Below, in pieces: positions 33,688 through 42,355 of a stretch of DNA of 64,000 nt (the stretch's first letter is position 1; every line of letters begins with the position of its first letter). Origin of the DNA: Cercospora beticola. Taxonomy: Eukaryota; Ascomycota; Dothideomycetes; Mycosphaerellales; Mycosphaerellaceae. A program made the translations under genes and the position numbers. The notes beneath the pieces are model-generated. The model was given only the letters and a program-made list of their open reading frames with translations. It was not told where the DNA came from and searched no databases. Location: NCBI RefSeq assembly GCF_033473495.1, contig NC_088936.1, positions 434,001 through 498,000 of the forward strand, in the 5' to 3' direction.

Positions 33688-35016
33688 CTATTTTGCATCC
33701 CATCTGCGACCTCCGCCTTTTCGCCAGAGCCATACTGCTTCTGTCGCGTAGGCCTTTGCGCTCATGTGCTTTCCGCCATCGACTCCTCTTCCTTCGCTTT
33801 CATCTACGAGAATCTGGATAACTTGTAGCCGTTCCACCTCTCGCCACAGACCTCGTGCTAGTTCACCGAAGGTATCTTCTGGACCTTCAACGACATCACC
33901 AGCCAGTACATGCTCGGGCTCACCAGGGTCACCGAATTCGCCTTTGCTGAGCTTGTAGAGTATGCGTCCCAGTGTCTGAAATGAGATACATCTTTGCGCC
34001 GGATAGCTAGATCGCGCAAGATGTGCCAGTTCTGCGATCGTGTAGCCCGCTGCTTCAGGCGCATCGCCATGATGATGAAGGCCAAGTGTGACTGGGATCT
34101 CTTTCGCTTTGCTTGGTGGTATGATGTCGCCTCTGAAGGAGAACCGCACGTCACCTGCGTTCAGTGCGTCTGCGCTGGGATCATACGTGTTCTTGGCGGA
34201 AGACGTTTGCATCCATTCCAGCTTATCTGGATCTGAGGGCAGAGATGGAAAGTACTTCTGATACAGGTCTTCCAGAAATGTGTCTGACGATGGGTCGAGG
34301 GCAGGAGGTTGATCTGGTCGTGGAAAGTGGACGCTGTCATGTGGCAAAACTTCCTCTTCTTGAGGTTTCACATCTTCTTGACCATTTGCGTCTTCGAATT
34401 CTGGCTCCTCTGCAAAGGCAACTGATTTTGCAGGCTTCTCGCGAGGTTTCACGTCAGGCACTCCAATCTCCACGGCATCTGGCGCCGGCAGAGGCGCTTC
34501 GCTCGGTCGTTCTCGAATTTCGCCAGGTAGAAGTGAAAGGTCTGTCTCCTCACTCCCACTCGCCACATCACCTCTCATGAGAAGCCTCTGTAATAGCGCT
34601 GGACTGAACTGGTTCATTAGCTCTCTGCGTTCCTCCTCGATCTCTTCAGCAGACATTGCTGCCAATTTGTCATTGTTCTCGCGATCTATCCGCTCTTTCT
34701 CTCCCTCTTCCCATGACTTCGGCTTGCCACTCGACGCATCTTTATCGGTGCGGCTGATACTCGAGGACTGCTGCTTAGACTCTGCAGCCGGAGTTGACGA
34801 CTTTTGCTGTTTGAAGCGGCTCACCACGTTGCGCTTTTGGTGCCCAGGAAAGCCGCTTTTACTCTTCAAGGCAGGGGCGCTTGGTGGCTTGGGCGCGGCA
34901 GGAGCGCGCTCCAAGACATCTCCCACAAATGCGCCGGGCAATATGTTGGGCTTCTGCGCCGTGTCATTCTCGCTGTCTGAGCCGAGATCGATATGGACCT
35001 TTTCGCCTCGGAACAT
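33688..35016 (-). CDS. RBA50: RNA polymerase II-associated protein Rba50/RPAP1
   Basis: A single exon of 442 residues starting at MFRGEKVHIDLGSDSEND (first ATG in frame). Two family domains are recognisable. The RPAP1_N-type segment lies near residues 105-160 (DRENNDKLAAMSAEEIEEER, then LMNQFSPALLQRLLMRG). The RPAP1_C-type segment lies near 305-375 (VRFSFRGDIIPPSKAKEIPV, then GLHHHGDAPEAAGYTIAELA, then PAQRCISFQTLGRILYKL). Rba50/RPAP1 helps assemble RNA polymerase II and brings it into the nucleus. The linker is acidic and Pro-rich. The gene converges on the metallo-beta-lactamase gene. Confidence 0.92.
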   Translation of the reverse strand: MFRGEKVHIDLGSDSENDTAQKPNILPGAFVGDVLERAPAAPKPPSAPALKSKSGFPGHQKRNVVSRFKQQKSSTPAAESKQQSSSISRTDKDASSGKPKSWEEGEKERIDRENNDKLAAMSAEEIEEERRELMNQFSPALLQRLLMRGDVASGSEETDLSLLPGEIRERPSEAPLPAPDAVEIGVPDVKPREKPAKSVAFAEEPEFEDANGQEDVKPQEEEVLPHDSVHFPRPDQPPALDPSSDTFLEDLYQKYFPSLPSDPDKLEWMQTSSAKNTYDPSADALNAGDVRFSFRGDIIPPSKAKEIPVTLGLHHHGDAPEAAGYTIAELAHLARSSYPAQRCISFQTLGRILYKLSKGEFGDPGEPEHVLAGDVVEGPEDTFGELARGLWREVERLQVIQILVDESEGRGVDGGKHMSAKAYATEAVWLWRKGGGRRWDAK

Positions 35017-36216
35017 GATGTTTGTGGGTGTGGTGCCTGAAAATCGTTCCAAGAGAAGCGCGGCTAACTAGTGGACCTTATCGATTAAGCTTCTAGCGCA
35101 GATCGGCAGCCGCGCCGCGCCTGCCCTGGGATTGGATCGCGCTAGTGGGTAGTGGAGCTTCTATTTGCGAAACTCAAAGAACGACACGAGCACATGGCAC
35201 ATGTGACGAGTGTAAAGACCGCACAATATATGACTGTGGTGGTCACAGGAGCTGGTTCGCATTCACAGCAGATCTCATGACACGGAATGAATGTTCCAGA
35301 GTGCTGCCGTGGTCATGCTTTCATGCCAACGATGGAACTTGAGCCAATCCCGCCAGCGCATCGCAAACTTGCGGCCAGCAAGCGGAACCCCCTTCGCCAG
35401 CGCCCAGCCCGACGGCAGTGGCCATGGAGGGCGCAGAGGAGTTGATACCAGATGCACAAGAGCATGAGACGAATGGGTAAGTTGATATGAAGACTTCACA
35501 ATGAATGCAGCCGACAAAGAGCGGCATAGAGCAATGCCGAGTCTGGATATGTCGGTGTCCAGCTAGCTTTGTCGGGAGGAGGGCGATGGCACAAGGCCGC
35601 GACAAGATTGCTGGCTCGCTGGCCGCGCTCTGACACAGTTGTTTCCGACGACCGGCTGCTGCCCCGCGGATTCTGTCAAGTTGCTCCAAGTCGCTCTGCC
35701 TGCCCGTCCAAAGTCGTCAAAGTGTGCTCCGTGCTGCGTGCTGCGCCGGCTTTCCCTTATGTTTTCCAGCACTCTCGACACGCCCCTTCTCGACTCTTTT
35801 TCCAACCCATCCTGCACTTCTGCGTGTATGCAACTGGCTGCCATACGGTTTTTCATCAATTCAACCACCGATCGCCATCGAACTGCGCCCATCTCGACCT
35901 GCATCCGGACCGCGGCAACGAGACGCAACGCATCAGCTATACCACCGCCTCCCATTACCAGTCCGCCCGCCGTGATCCTGCAAAAGGTGTTGTCGTCGTC
36001 GCTGGTCCAAACTGCGACGTTCGCTAGCCCCACGCTTATTGGCCGCTTCGACTTATGGAGATGAGGCCCTGAACGAGCACCCTCGAGCACCCTTTGAGCC
36101 GCGCCAGATCCAGACGCGCGCACTGCGCATGTGCACCCTGCACATCTGCCTAGTGTGCTAATCGTGTTTCTATACCATCTTCTTGGCGTGTATTGTCGAT
36201 TTGGCCATTCTGCGCC
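35017..36216. other. divergent promoter region, 1.2 kb
   Basis: Lies between RBA50 (minus) and HPC2 (plus). Overlapping open frames in all phases near 35560-36060 show no family resemblance. No RNA gene is recognised. Confidence 0.4.
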
Positions 36217-38313
36217 ATGAACTCGGAACACATGGCCGATGACGACGCTGCAAGCGAGACGTCGTCTCTGTCGTCAGTGCAGTCCCCGCAAACCAGCTCG
36301 CTCGACGAAATTCGCGTCACAACCCGCGCTCCTGCTGCTGCCGCCTCCGCATTTGCTGAAGGTGTTGTTGCATCTTCCACTTCGGCAACTCCCGCACCTG
36401 CGCATGCTATACCAACACCCACGCCCGCCGACACAACTGCTAAGCCCAAGAGAGCACGCAAGCCTCGGGAACCCAAAGTCGAAGGCAAAGATGAGAAACC
36501 AAAGGAGAAGAAGCCTCGCAAGCCGCGAGAACCCAAGGTCAAGGCCGAAGATGGCTCTGCGCCTGCACCTCGCAAGCGCCAGAAGAAAGAGCCTGCTGCC
36601 ATTGCCCCTGATGCATCTGCCTCTGGACCTCGTCAGTCCACACTCACCGAAATGGTCACGCAGTACCAACAGCCTGCTGCCTCCACAAGTGCACCTCCGC
36701 CGCAACCACAGCACATTCTGGCGTCGCAACCTCTGCAACGACCGAATCAGCCCGACATCTTGATACGCGACAGTCTTCCACCTGCATCAAAACCGCCGAC
36801 ACCGCGCCCGTACTCGAGTGGTCAGAACTTTGATCCGATCAGAGGTTCCATCCTCGGTGCAGCACCGCCGCAACCGCCGACGAAGCAGTCAAGTGGTGAA
36901 CAATCTGCACCTCCATCAGCCGACACCTTTGCACGCCCCTCCGGACCTCCGCCTGCGCCGACCAGGCACACGAATGGTGAACCATCAGCACACCTGTCAC
37001 CCAATTACAATCGTGCCTCAGCTTCACCGTCCATCAACAGCCTCATTGACCCTCCCAGCAAACCCTCACTCCCATTGTCGCACACCTCACAAACACCGAC
37101 GTACGCACAACAGCCGCCTAGCTTTGTTAGTTCTGCACACCATTCACCTACGCCACCAGTGGCTGCACCCGCGGCTCTACCTCAAAAGGCATCTTTACCA
37201 CTAACCTCTCCGGCACCTCCACCTCAACAACAACAACCTCAAGCGCAACCGATGCCGCAAACGGACGGCGCGATGGACATTGATGGACCTGTGTGCGAAG
37301 CGCCAATGAAGACGCAACCTTCGAAATCGTCGTCATCGGCGCCGACGCCTCAAGTCCAGGCCAAGGAGAAGAAGGCCGCTTCACCCAAGGCTGCTGGCAC
37401 TGGACTTTTGGCTAGCAACAATCTCTTTGGCGGACCTGGAGCTAAACAAGAGTCAGAGATCCGCGGACCAAACATCGAGATTCGGATCTCGCTGAATCGA
37501 GATGGTGGTAACACGGTCAACATCGCACAGGAGATCTTCAAGAAGTACGGTCAAGACGCAATCAATCCTCGAGCTGCAGCACATCGAGCAAAGCTATTGC
37601 AAGTCGCAGCTGCACAGAACAAGCTCGAGGGAGGCTCTGCAGACGACATGTCTGTTGATTTGATGTCAGATATGGATGGAGACAGCAACATTGAGATGGG
37701 CGGCATGGATGACGAGGGCAAGTCTGCCACTGGAGCTGATGACGCCAAGCCACGCAAGAGGCGGAGGAAGGTCGAGGAGTACGACAAAGATGACGACTTC
37801 ATCGATGATACGGAGCTCGCTTGGCAGGAGAAGGCCGCTGTGGCGAAGGATGGTTTCTTCGTGTACTCCGGCAAGCTTGTACCTGAGGGCACAACTGCGA
37901 ATGTTGAGTCTGCAGCACCATCTGGCCGAGGCCGTGGCGGTGGACGAGGACGTGGTCGCGGTAGAGGCGGTACCACTGCTGCTTCGAGTGCTACTACAAC
38001 TGCTACCGAGAAAGTGCGGGATCCCAACGCACCGACGCGAGGTCGTGGCAGCAGAGGTGGCAAGATTCCTGGCGCGCCTAGGAAGCCAAGGATCACGAAG
38101 GCTGAGAAGGAGAAGCTCGAAGCGGAGAAGGCACAGAGAGAGCGCATGATGAATGCGCCAGCTGGGACTTCGGCCACGCCCATGTCTACGACCAACTCGG
38201 CGACTCCGGCTTCCCTGGTTCAGCAGCAGCCGCCTCCGCAGCAGCCTGCTTTGGCGTCACAACATCACGTTTACTCCAATGGTACGACGGGCCAGCAAGG
38301 TGTACAGGTATAG
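36217..38313 (+). CDS. HPC2: HIR complex subunit Hpc2 (ubinuclein family)
   Basis: A single exon of 698 residues from ATG 36217; a near-cognate TTG lies eight codons upstream. The diagnostic element is the HUN/Hpc2-related domain near residues 525-565 (KVEEYDKDDDFIDDTELAWQ, then KDGFFVYSGKLV), which in Hpc2 and UBN1 contacts the Hir/HIRA-H3.3-Asf1 machinery. A short conserved block (GPNIEIRISLNRDGGNTVN) precedes it. The N-terminal half is Lys/Pro-rich (KPREPK repeats, AT-hook-like) and Pro/Gln-rich. The C-terminal part holds an RGRGGGRGRGRGRGG box and a Lys/Glu helix. The role is nucleosome assembly outside S phase and histone-gene repression. Confidence 0.88.
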   Translation: MNSEHMADDDAASETSSLSSVQSPQTSSLDEIRVTTRAPAAAASAFAEGVVASSTSATPAPAHAIPTPTPADTTAKPKRARKPREPKVEGKDEKPKEKKPRKPREPKVKAEDGSAPAPRKRQKKEPAAIAPDASASGPRQSTLTEMVTQYQQPAASTSAPPPQPQHILASQPLQRPNQPDILIRDSLPPASKPPTPRPYSSGQNFDPIRGSILGAAPPQPPTKQSSGEQSAPPSADTFARPSGPPPAPTRHTNGEPSAHLSPNYNRASASPSINSLIDPPSKPSLPLSHTSQTPTYAQQPPSFVSSAHHSPTPPVAAPAALPQKASLPLTSPAPPPQQQQPQAQPMPQTDGAMDIDGPVCEAPMKTQPSKSSSSAPTPQVQAKEKKAASPKAAGTGLLASNNLFGGPGAKQESEIRGPNIEIRISLNRDGGNTVNIAQEIFKKYGQDAINPRAAAHRAKLLQVAAAQNKLEGGSADDMSVDLMSDMDGDSNIEMGGMDDEGKSATGADDAKPRKRRRKVEEYDKDDDFIDDTELAWQEKAAVAKDGFFVYSGKLVPEGTTANVESAAPSGRGRGGGRGRGRGRGGTTAASSATTTATEKVRDPNAPTRGRGSRGGKIPGAPRKPRITKAEKEKLEAEKAQRERMMNAPAGTSATPMSTTNSATPASLVQQQPPPQQPALASQHHVYSNGTTGQQGVQV

Positions 38314-39058
38314 GACTACCAGTCGCAGTAAAGTCAGAGCACGGATATCGATCTGCGCTACGACAGCCCGATCATCTTGTCGAAGAACTGCGCTGGCTCA
38401 GGCTCAGGCATAGGCACCCAACACCGCTGTGCTACTTCGACCTCTTTTGCTTTTTCTTTCTGGCGTCATGATACCACCACCAATTACTGGCCCTTTCACC
38501 CGCTTCTGAGGTGGTTATGCGAGTTTGGCTGTCTTTATGCGGACGAACAAGGGCAGGCGGACAGGCGCTTTCACGACACGTTTCATTTTCTCTGTTATTG
38601 CCTCAGCGAGAAAGCGAGAAGAGAATGGCGATGGACAGCTTCTCTGGTCTGCAGTTTCATAGACCCCCTACGGAATTTAGGGATTGCTCATGGTGTATGT
38701 ATACTAAGTCTACTGCTACTACTGTTTGTTGCTACTACTGATGGGCTTACTACTGCTGCTGTTGCCGCTGCTGCTATCGCAGCTATGATTGTGGCTTGGG
38801 ACATTACTGTAGCGTTGATAGCATAGCTTATTGCACCAAGAATTCAATGTGTGATCAAACACGACACGATTTCTTTTCTTTGAATTTTACGAATCTCACC
38901 ATAATTTTGCTGACTCGATGGGTCTTTAGAGTCTGCTGTCGTTCGAAACATGGACGCAAACCAGTGGGCAACATCATGCTCTGGATCTGGCTGCCTTCAA
39001 CATATCTCGCAAGCAAAGATCACAAACTTGATATATGAATCAGTCTTACCAACTCGTC
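38314..39058. other. HPC2 downstream region
   Basis: No supported gene. A degenerate CTG/CTA trinucleotide-rich tract occupies about 38710-38777. Confidence 0.4.
38710..38777. repeat. CTG/CTA-rich low-complexity tract
   Basis: Interrupted TACTGC and GCTGCT repeats, probably in the HPC2 3' UTR. Confidence 0.6.
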
Positions 39059-39217
39059 ACCGATCATCCTTGGCCGAGTGGTATTGCTTGATAAGTCGTC
39101 TCCGGAGTGAAGGCGCATAGTCCAAAGGTGACGAAGCTTAGCTCTGCTTGACGATCTTGGATCGTTGCTTGAGCTACAATCATCTAACTACGAGGTCAAG
39201 AGCGAGCGATTGTTTTT
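39059..39217 (+). ncRNA. array unit 1
   Basis: The most diverged copy. The 5' strand is ACCGATCATCC and the closing strand is weaker here. The D-arm-like stem is GGC/GCT with one extra loop base; hairpin 2 is CGTCT/AGGCG. The variable part has ACGATC/GATCGT (39151-39165) nested inside AGCTC/GAGCT (39140-39175). It ends in TTTTT with a second T6 run just after. Confidence 0.65.
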
Positions 39218-39417
39218 GCTTTTTTGCCTCTCTTTCGGTACTTTTACAGATAATACTGAGTGTAACATTGTAGAAGAGATGGTGGCTTCATGGTTGATTA
39301 CGAAATTGCACGATACTGTAGCTAGGGGCTTCTCCGTTGCCGGACTCAGGATTATCGTTTTCTTATCCCTGTAGCAACTCTTGAGAGTACATGTATTGCG
39401 TCAAAAAGGAGCGTTGT

Positions 39418-39569
39418 AATGATCGTTCCTTGGTCTAGCGGTATATCTACAAGTCGTCTTCTCGGTAAGATGCTTAGGGTGGACGAGTGAGATTCGGGGG
39501 TCCAACGACACGATGTCGTTGCCTCGTCGAAGCATCCCTTGCATCCGCGCGAGCAAGGCCGATTGTTTT
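39418..39569 (+). ncRNA. array unit 2
   Basis: 5' strand AATGATCGTTCC; D-arm-like stem GGT/ATC, a compensated variant of GGC/GCC; hairpin 2 CGTCT/AGATG. The variable hairpin is the perfect 7-bp CAACGAC/GTCGTTG at 39503-39521. Ends CCGATTGTTTT. The upstream box starts 37 nt before, at 39381. Confidence 0.75.
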
Positions 39570-39689
39570 GCACGCCTTTTGCTACTTTGGAGGCTTCTCC
39601 GGTCATTCGATCAAGTGTGATCTTTCGACACTTTCGTGTTTCATGCAACGCATGTGAGAGTTCTTGAATGCTCGAAAGCAGACGTCTGA

Positions 39690-39845
39690 AACTATTGTTC
39701 TTGGTCTAGTGGTATGCTTATAAGTCGTCTTCTCAATAAGATGCTTGGGCTGGAAAGCGTTCGAGGGACCGTCTAGTCAGACCAGCGTTGCGTCTGCTGG
39801 CCTTCTTCTTCTACTCATAATGCGAGACGAAGGGCGATTGTCTTT
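39690..39845 (+). ncRNA. array unit 3
   Basis: 5' strand AACTATTGTTC pairs with GGGCGATTG mainly through G-U pairs. D-arm-like stem GGT/GCT; hairpin 2 CGTCT/AGATG. Variable hairpin CCAGC/GCTGG at 39782-39800. The terminal run is interrupted (TTGTCTTT), so termination may be weaker. Confidence 0.7.
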
Positions 39846-40020
39846 ACATTTTGGTCTCTGCTCTGGTATTGCTTTTGTTATATTGGAGAATGTGGTCCCA
39901 TGCATCGAAAAGGAGCGGTCTAGAAGGGTGAGTTCGGCAAGAGATGTGATTGTGATTTGGCTTGATGTGTATCATGGATATCCTTTTGCTAGGAACGCAT
40001 TCGTTCTCCCTGTCCCAGAT

Positions 40021-40035
40021 GTGAGGGTACTTGAA
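40021..40035 (+). promoter_or_regulatory. upstream box of RNA array (unit 4 copy)
   Basis: GTGAGGGTACTTGAA starts 37 nt before unit 4. Near-identical copies start 37 nt before units 2, 5 and 6 (39381, 40370, 40673) and 36-37 nt before unit 3 (39654). Spacer sequence between box and unit is otherwise variable. The position matches the -30 region where TFIIIB sits on Pol III genes; the role is inferred. Confidence 0.55.
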
Positions 40036-40057
40036 TGCGTTGAGAAAGGAGGCTTTC

Positions 40058-40218
40058 AACGATCGCCCTTGGTCGAGTGGTATGCTTGTAAGTCGTCCGA
40101 TATTTGGGATGCTTGTGCTGAACACGACTGGATACAGCTGCTCAACGAGACTGAAACTTTCATTATGAACAAGCCTGTTGTTTCAGTTATTATGTCTAAG
40201 ACCAAGGTCGATTGTTTT
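40058..40218 (+). ncRNA. array unit 4
   Basis: 5' strand AACGATCGCCC against GGTCGATTGTT. D-arm-like stem GGT/GCT. Hairpin 2 is CGTCC/GGATG, where a C-G pair replaces the T-A of other units. Variable hairpin CTGAAAC/GTTTCAG, 40151-40186. Upstream box exactly 37 nt before, at 40021. Confidence 0.8.
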
Positions 40219-40406
40219 GCTCTTCTGTCATCTTTTTAGAGTGGTCAAAGAAAGGCCATATTTCAGCGAAGAGGAGAGCTTCGTAAATAATTCGAGGCAG
40301 TCTGCGAGGCGTACTCTAGGCATGGCCAACAATCCTTTTTGATACTTTTTTGTCGTTCCACCCATGCTGGTGAGAGTACTTGAAGGCGTTGAGATTGAGC
40401 AACTAT

Positions 40407-40566
40407 AACGATCGTCCTTGGCCTAGTGGTATGCCTTCAAGTCGTCTTCCTAATAGACGCTTGTGCTGAAGGGATTTCGAGCGGACTTTACGACGACCTT
40501 ATATGATAAGCAGGTCGTTGTGCGCAAATTCCAGCTCCTGTCCGCGAAGCCTGGAGCGATTGTTTT
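40407..40566 (+). ncRNA. array unit 5
   Basis: 5' strand AACGATCGTCC against GGAGCGATTGTT. D-arm-like stem GGC/GCC with perfect A-box match TGGCCTAGTGG. Hairpin 2 is the fully paired CGTCT/AGACG with a bulged T. Variable hairpin ACGACCT/AGGTCGT, 40493-40518. Upstream box at 40370. Confidence 0.8.
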
Positions 40567-40709
40567 GCCCCTTTTCACTACCTTTGTCCAACGAAACCGC
40601 GTATAGCCCATGAAAGTGCGAAGGATAGAATGCACTCCTTCCCTTTTTCGTGACGTTCTCTCGCCCGCGGTCGTGAGGGTACTTGAACAATAATGCCGGA
40701 ATGGATAGC

Positions 40710-40857
40710 AACGATCACCCTTGGCCTAGCGGTATGCCTATAAGTCGTCTTGCGGAGATGCTTGTGCTGGATGATTCGATACCGCAGCCTGACGACTTGA
40801 CCTAGTCGGCCTGCGGTGGTGTTGAATTCAAATCGCAAGCTAAGGACAGACTGTTTT
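40710..40857 (+). ncRNA. array unit 6
   Basis: 5' strand AACGATCACCC; the closing strand GACAGACTGTT is the least complementary of the set. D-arm-like stem GGC/GCC; hairpin 2 CGTCT/AGATG. The longest variable hairpin: CCGCAG/CTGCGG enclosing CGACT/AGTCG, 40782-40816. Upstream box at 40673. Confidence 0.75.
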
Positions 40858-41022
40858 GCCTCCTTATCGTCCTCCTTAAGAGGCCTTTACCTACTCTTGT
40901 CCTATTTCTTTTTAGTGCTTGATCTTTGGCTGACTCCAATACCACGATCTTGATATGTCTCGATCTCCTCTCCGCCCGTGTAAGCCTTTGAGCTTTATCA
41001 GCCTCCTGGAGTCAGAGTCGCT

Positions 41023-41180
41023 AACGATAGTCCTTGGTCAAGCGGTGAGCTTGTAAGTCGTCTTTGGCATCCAGACGCTTGTGCTAAGGCTAGGAGACAG
41101 AGTTGCTGTGACTAAGATTGGCAGTCTTCAAAGGTGCGAATGTTGTCTGTGCAATTAGTGAGATTGAGGGCGATTGTTTT
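41023..41180 (+). ncRNA. array unit 7
   Basis: 5' strand AACGATAGTCC against GGGCGATTGTT. D-arm-like stem GGT/GCT in TGGTCAAGCGG; hairpin 2 CGTCT/AGACG. The variable region closes by ACTA(AG)ATTG / CAATTAGT, 41111-41159. Ends TTTT followed by CCTCCTTTT. Confidence 0.75.
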
Positions 41181-41351
41181 GCCCTCCTTTTGCGCTTTTT
41201 GCAGCAGCGATTACTATTGCCTCACCATTTATCCAATGCCTTCTCTTGCTTGGTCTCTCCAAAACCTTGGATTAGGATCACAGTGACCTTTTACTATCAC
41301 GTGCCCGGAATCGTAGTCACCTTCATATAATTTCGCAACTTCTTCATCATC

Positions 41352-41505
41352 AACGATCGTCCTTGGCCGAGCGGTACGCCCATAAGTCGTCTTCTTAAGA
41401 TGCTAATGCGAAAGGTGGCAAAGTCTGGTAGTTGCTCAACGATGTGCTGTCGTTTAGTCGCCGCTATTTCGTGACCTATGCGCCAGGTTCAAGGGCAATT
41501 GTTTT
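41352..41505 (+). ncRNA. array unit 8
   Basis: 5' strand AACGATCGTCC against GGGCAATTGTT. D-arm-like stem GGC/GCC; hairpin 2 CGTCT/AGATG. Variable hairpin AACGA/TCGTT at 41438-41454. It has the best B-box-like sequence of the array, GGTTCAAGGGC, just before the closing strand. A TATAAT lies about 27 nt upstream. Confidence 0.75.
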
Positions 41506-41668
41506 GCCTCCGCCTTCGTCCTTTTGCAGCGCCGTCAATTTTGCCCTGCCATTCGGCTTAGTCTCACTTAGCTGCTCCCGACACTCAAAGCACGACTTCG
41601 CGCCCTTCGATTCGTGGCCGCCACCGACTGATTATGACCTTCATTAGCGTTCGAGATTTATTGTCCGC

Positions 41669-41818
41669 AACGATCGTCCTTGGTCAAGTGGTATGCTCGT
41701 AAGTCGTTCTCTGACGATAATGCCGGCAATCGAGGTGGCGTTCAAATGGCAATCAACGATATGGCATCGTTACAGCCTTCTTTGCTGCACTTTCTGCTAG
41801 GTCAAGAGCGATTGTTTT
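41669..41818 (+). ncRNA. array unit 9
   Basis: 5' strand AACGATCGTCC against GAGCGATTGTT. D-arm-like stem GGT/GCT; hairpin 2 is partly degenerate (CGTT/AATG). Variable hairpin AACGAT/ATCGTT at 41755-41771. Ends TTTTG then TTTC. Confidence 0.75.
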
Positions 41819-41998
41819 GTTTCTGTTGCCTCCATTCTGCTCTTCTGGATGGCGATGAAACGCACGATTGATAGGGCCCCTCTCTCTCTTCTCTGACAAC
41901 CTTTTGCAGTCCAGACCTGTTCTTACAACCAGTACTCGTTCCCGCTCGGGCGAGGCACGCCTGCAACATTGATATCCTTGTGTCCAGCTTTGGCCTGC

Positions 41999-42149
41999 AA
42001 CGTCGTCCTTGGTCTAGTGGTAGATCCCTAAGTCGTCTCTGCGGGGCCGCTGGCTTGGTGAACACACGAACGGTACTTTCACGGGCGACATGTGGCGGCC
42101 GTGATATACGATTCGATCATCTCACGCTCAGGCGAGGTCGATTGTTTTT
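41999..42149 (+). ncRNA. array unit 10
   Basis: 5' strand AACG-TCGTCC, one base shorter, against GGTCGATTGTT. D-arm-like stem GGT/ATC as in unit 2; hairpin 2 shortened (AAG..C/GGCTT). Variable hairpin CACGG/CCGTG at 42080-42103. Ends TTTTT. Only about 200 bp separate it from the uS2m stop. Confidence 0.75.
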
Positions 42150-42355
42150 GCCTCCTCAATACCATTCCGATATGGAGGCCTGAGTCCGACAAGTGACTTA
42201 TTCCCTTTTGCCTCAAAGCATACCTTTTCCTACTGAACCGAGAGAATGGGAAACGGGCTGACATCACAATATCCATATCTATACATTTCCTCTCGCCCAC
42301 TCTTTTGATCTTGTCTGGATAATGGTATATCTACACCTCCCGTCCTGTGCCCTGT
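42150..42355. other. spacer between RNA array and MRP4
   Basis: No eleventh unit could be recognised here; it holds the MRP4 3' UTR. Confidence 0.4.

Larger units (their letters stand above)
39059..42149 (+). repeat. tandem array of ten tRNA-like RNA genes
   Basis: Ten same-strand units of 148-161 nt start at 39059, 39418, 39690, 40058, 40407, 40710, 41023, 41352, 41669 and 41999, with start spacings of 272-368 nt. The shared plan is: (1) 5' strand near AACGATCGYCC; (2) TT; (3) a 3-bp stem GGY/RYY closing a loop with AGYGGTA, like a tRNA D-arm, matching the Pol III A box TRGYNNARNGG; (4) hairpin AAG(T)CGTCT / AGAYGCTT; (5) 85-100 variable nt containing a unit-specific hairpin; (6) 3' strand GGGCGATTGTT pairing with (1); (7) TTTT or TTTTT directly after it, often with a second T-run within 15 nt. 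Spacers are largely unrelated. No protein-coding frame is conserved. The units are listed individually below. Confidence 0.8.

Noticed and set aside
35563..36231. 222-codon minus-strand frame upstream of HPC2
   Set aside because: Composition resembles random GC-rich translation, and plus-strand frames of similar length overlap it; no family resemblance.
39844..42065. Small minus-strand proteins sharing PLDQGR-type peptides
   Set aside because: The recurring peptide is only the reverse complement of the conserved RNA segment; frames, starts and flanks are not conserved between units.
39059..42149. The array units as ordinary tRNA genes or tRNAs with long introns
   Set aside because: The A-box and D-arm-like part fit, but the terminal helix is ~11 bp rather than 7, the pairing register does not give a 7-bp acceptor before U8, and no canonical T-arm/TTCRA loop precedes the 3' strand.
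39059..42149. CRISPR-like or simple tandem repeat array
   Set aside because: Units are long, structured and diverged in the middle; spacers are irregular (about 110-215 nt) and the organism is eukaryotic.
39059..42149. SINE insertions
   Set aside because: Same orientation, regular spacing, a shared upstream box outside the unit, no A-rich tails and no visible target-site duplications argue for tandem gene duplication. Not fully excluded without genome-wide copy data.
39059..42149. 5S rRNA, U6 or snoRNA genes
   Set aside because: No 5S C-box region, no U6 ACAGAGA-type core, and no C/D or H/ACA box arrangement could be found.
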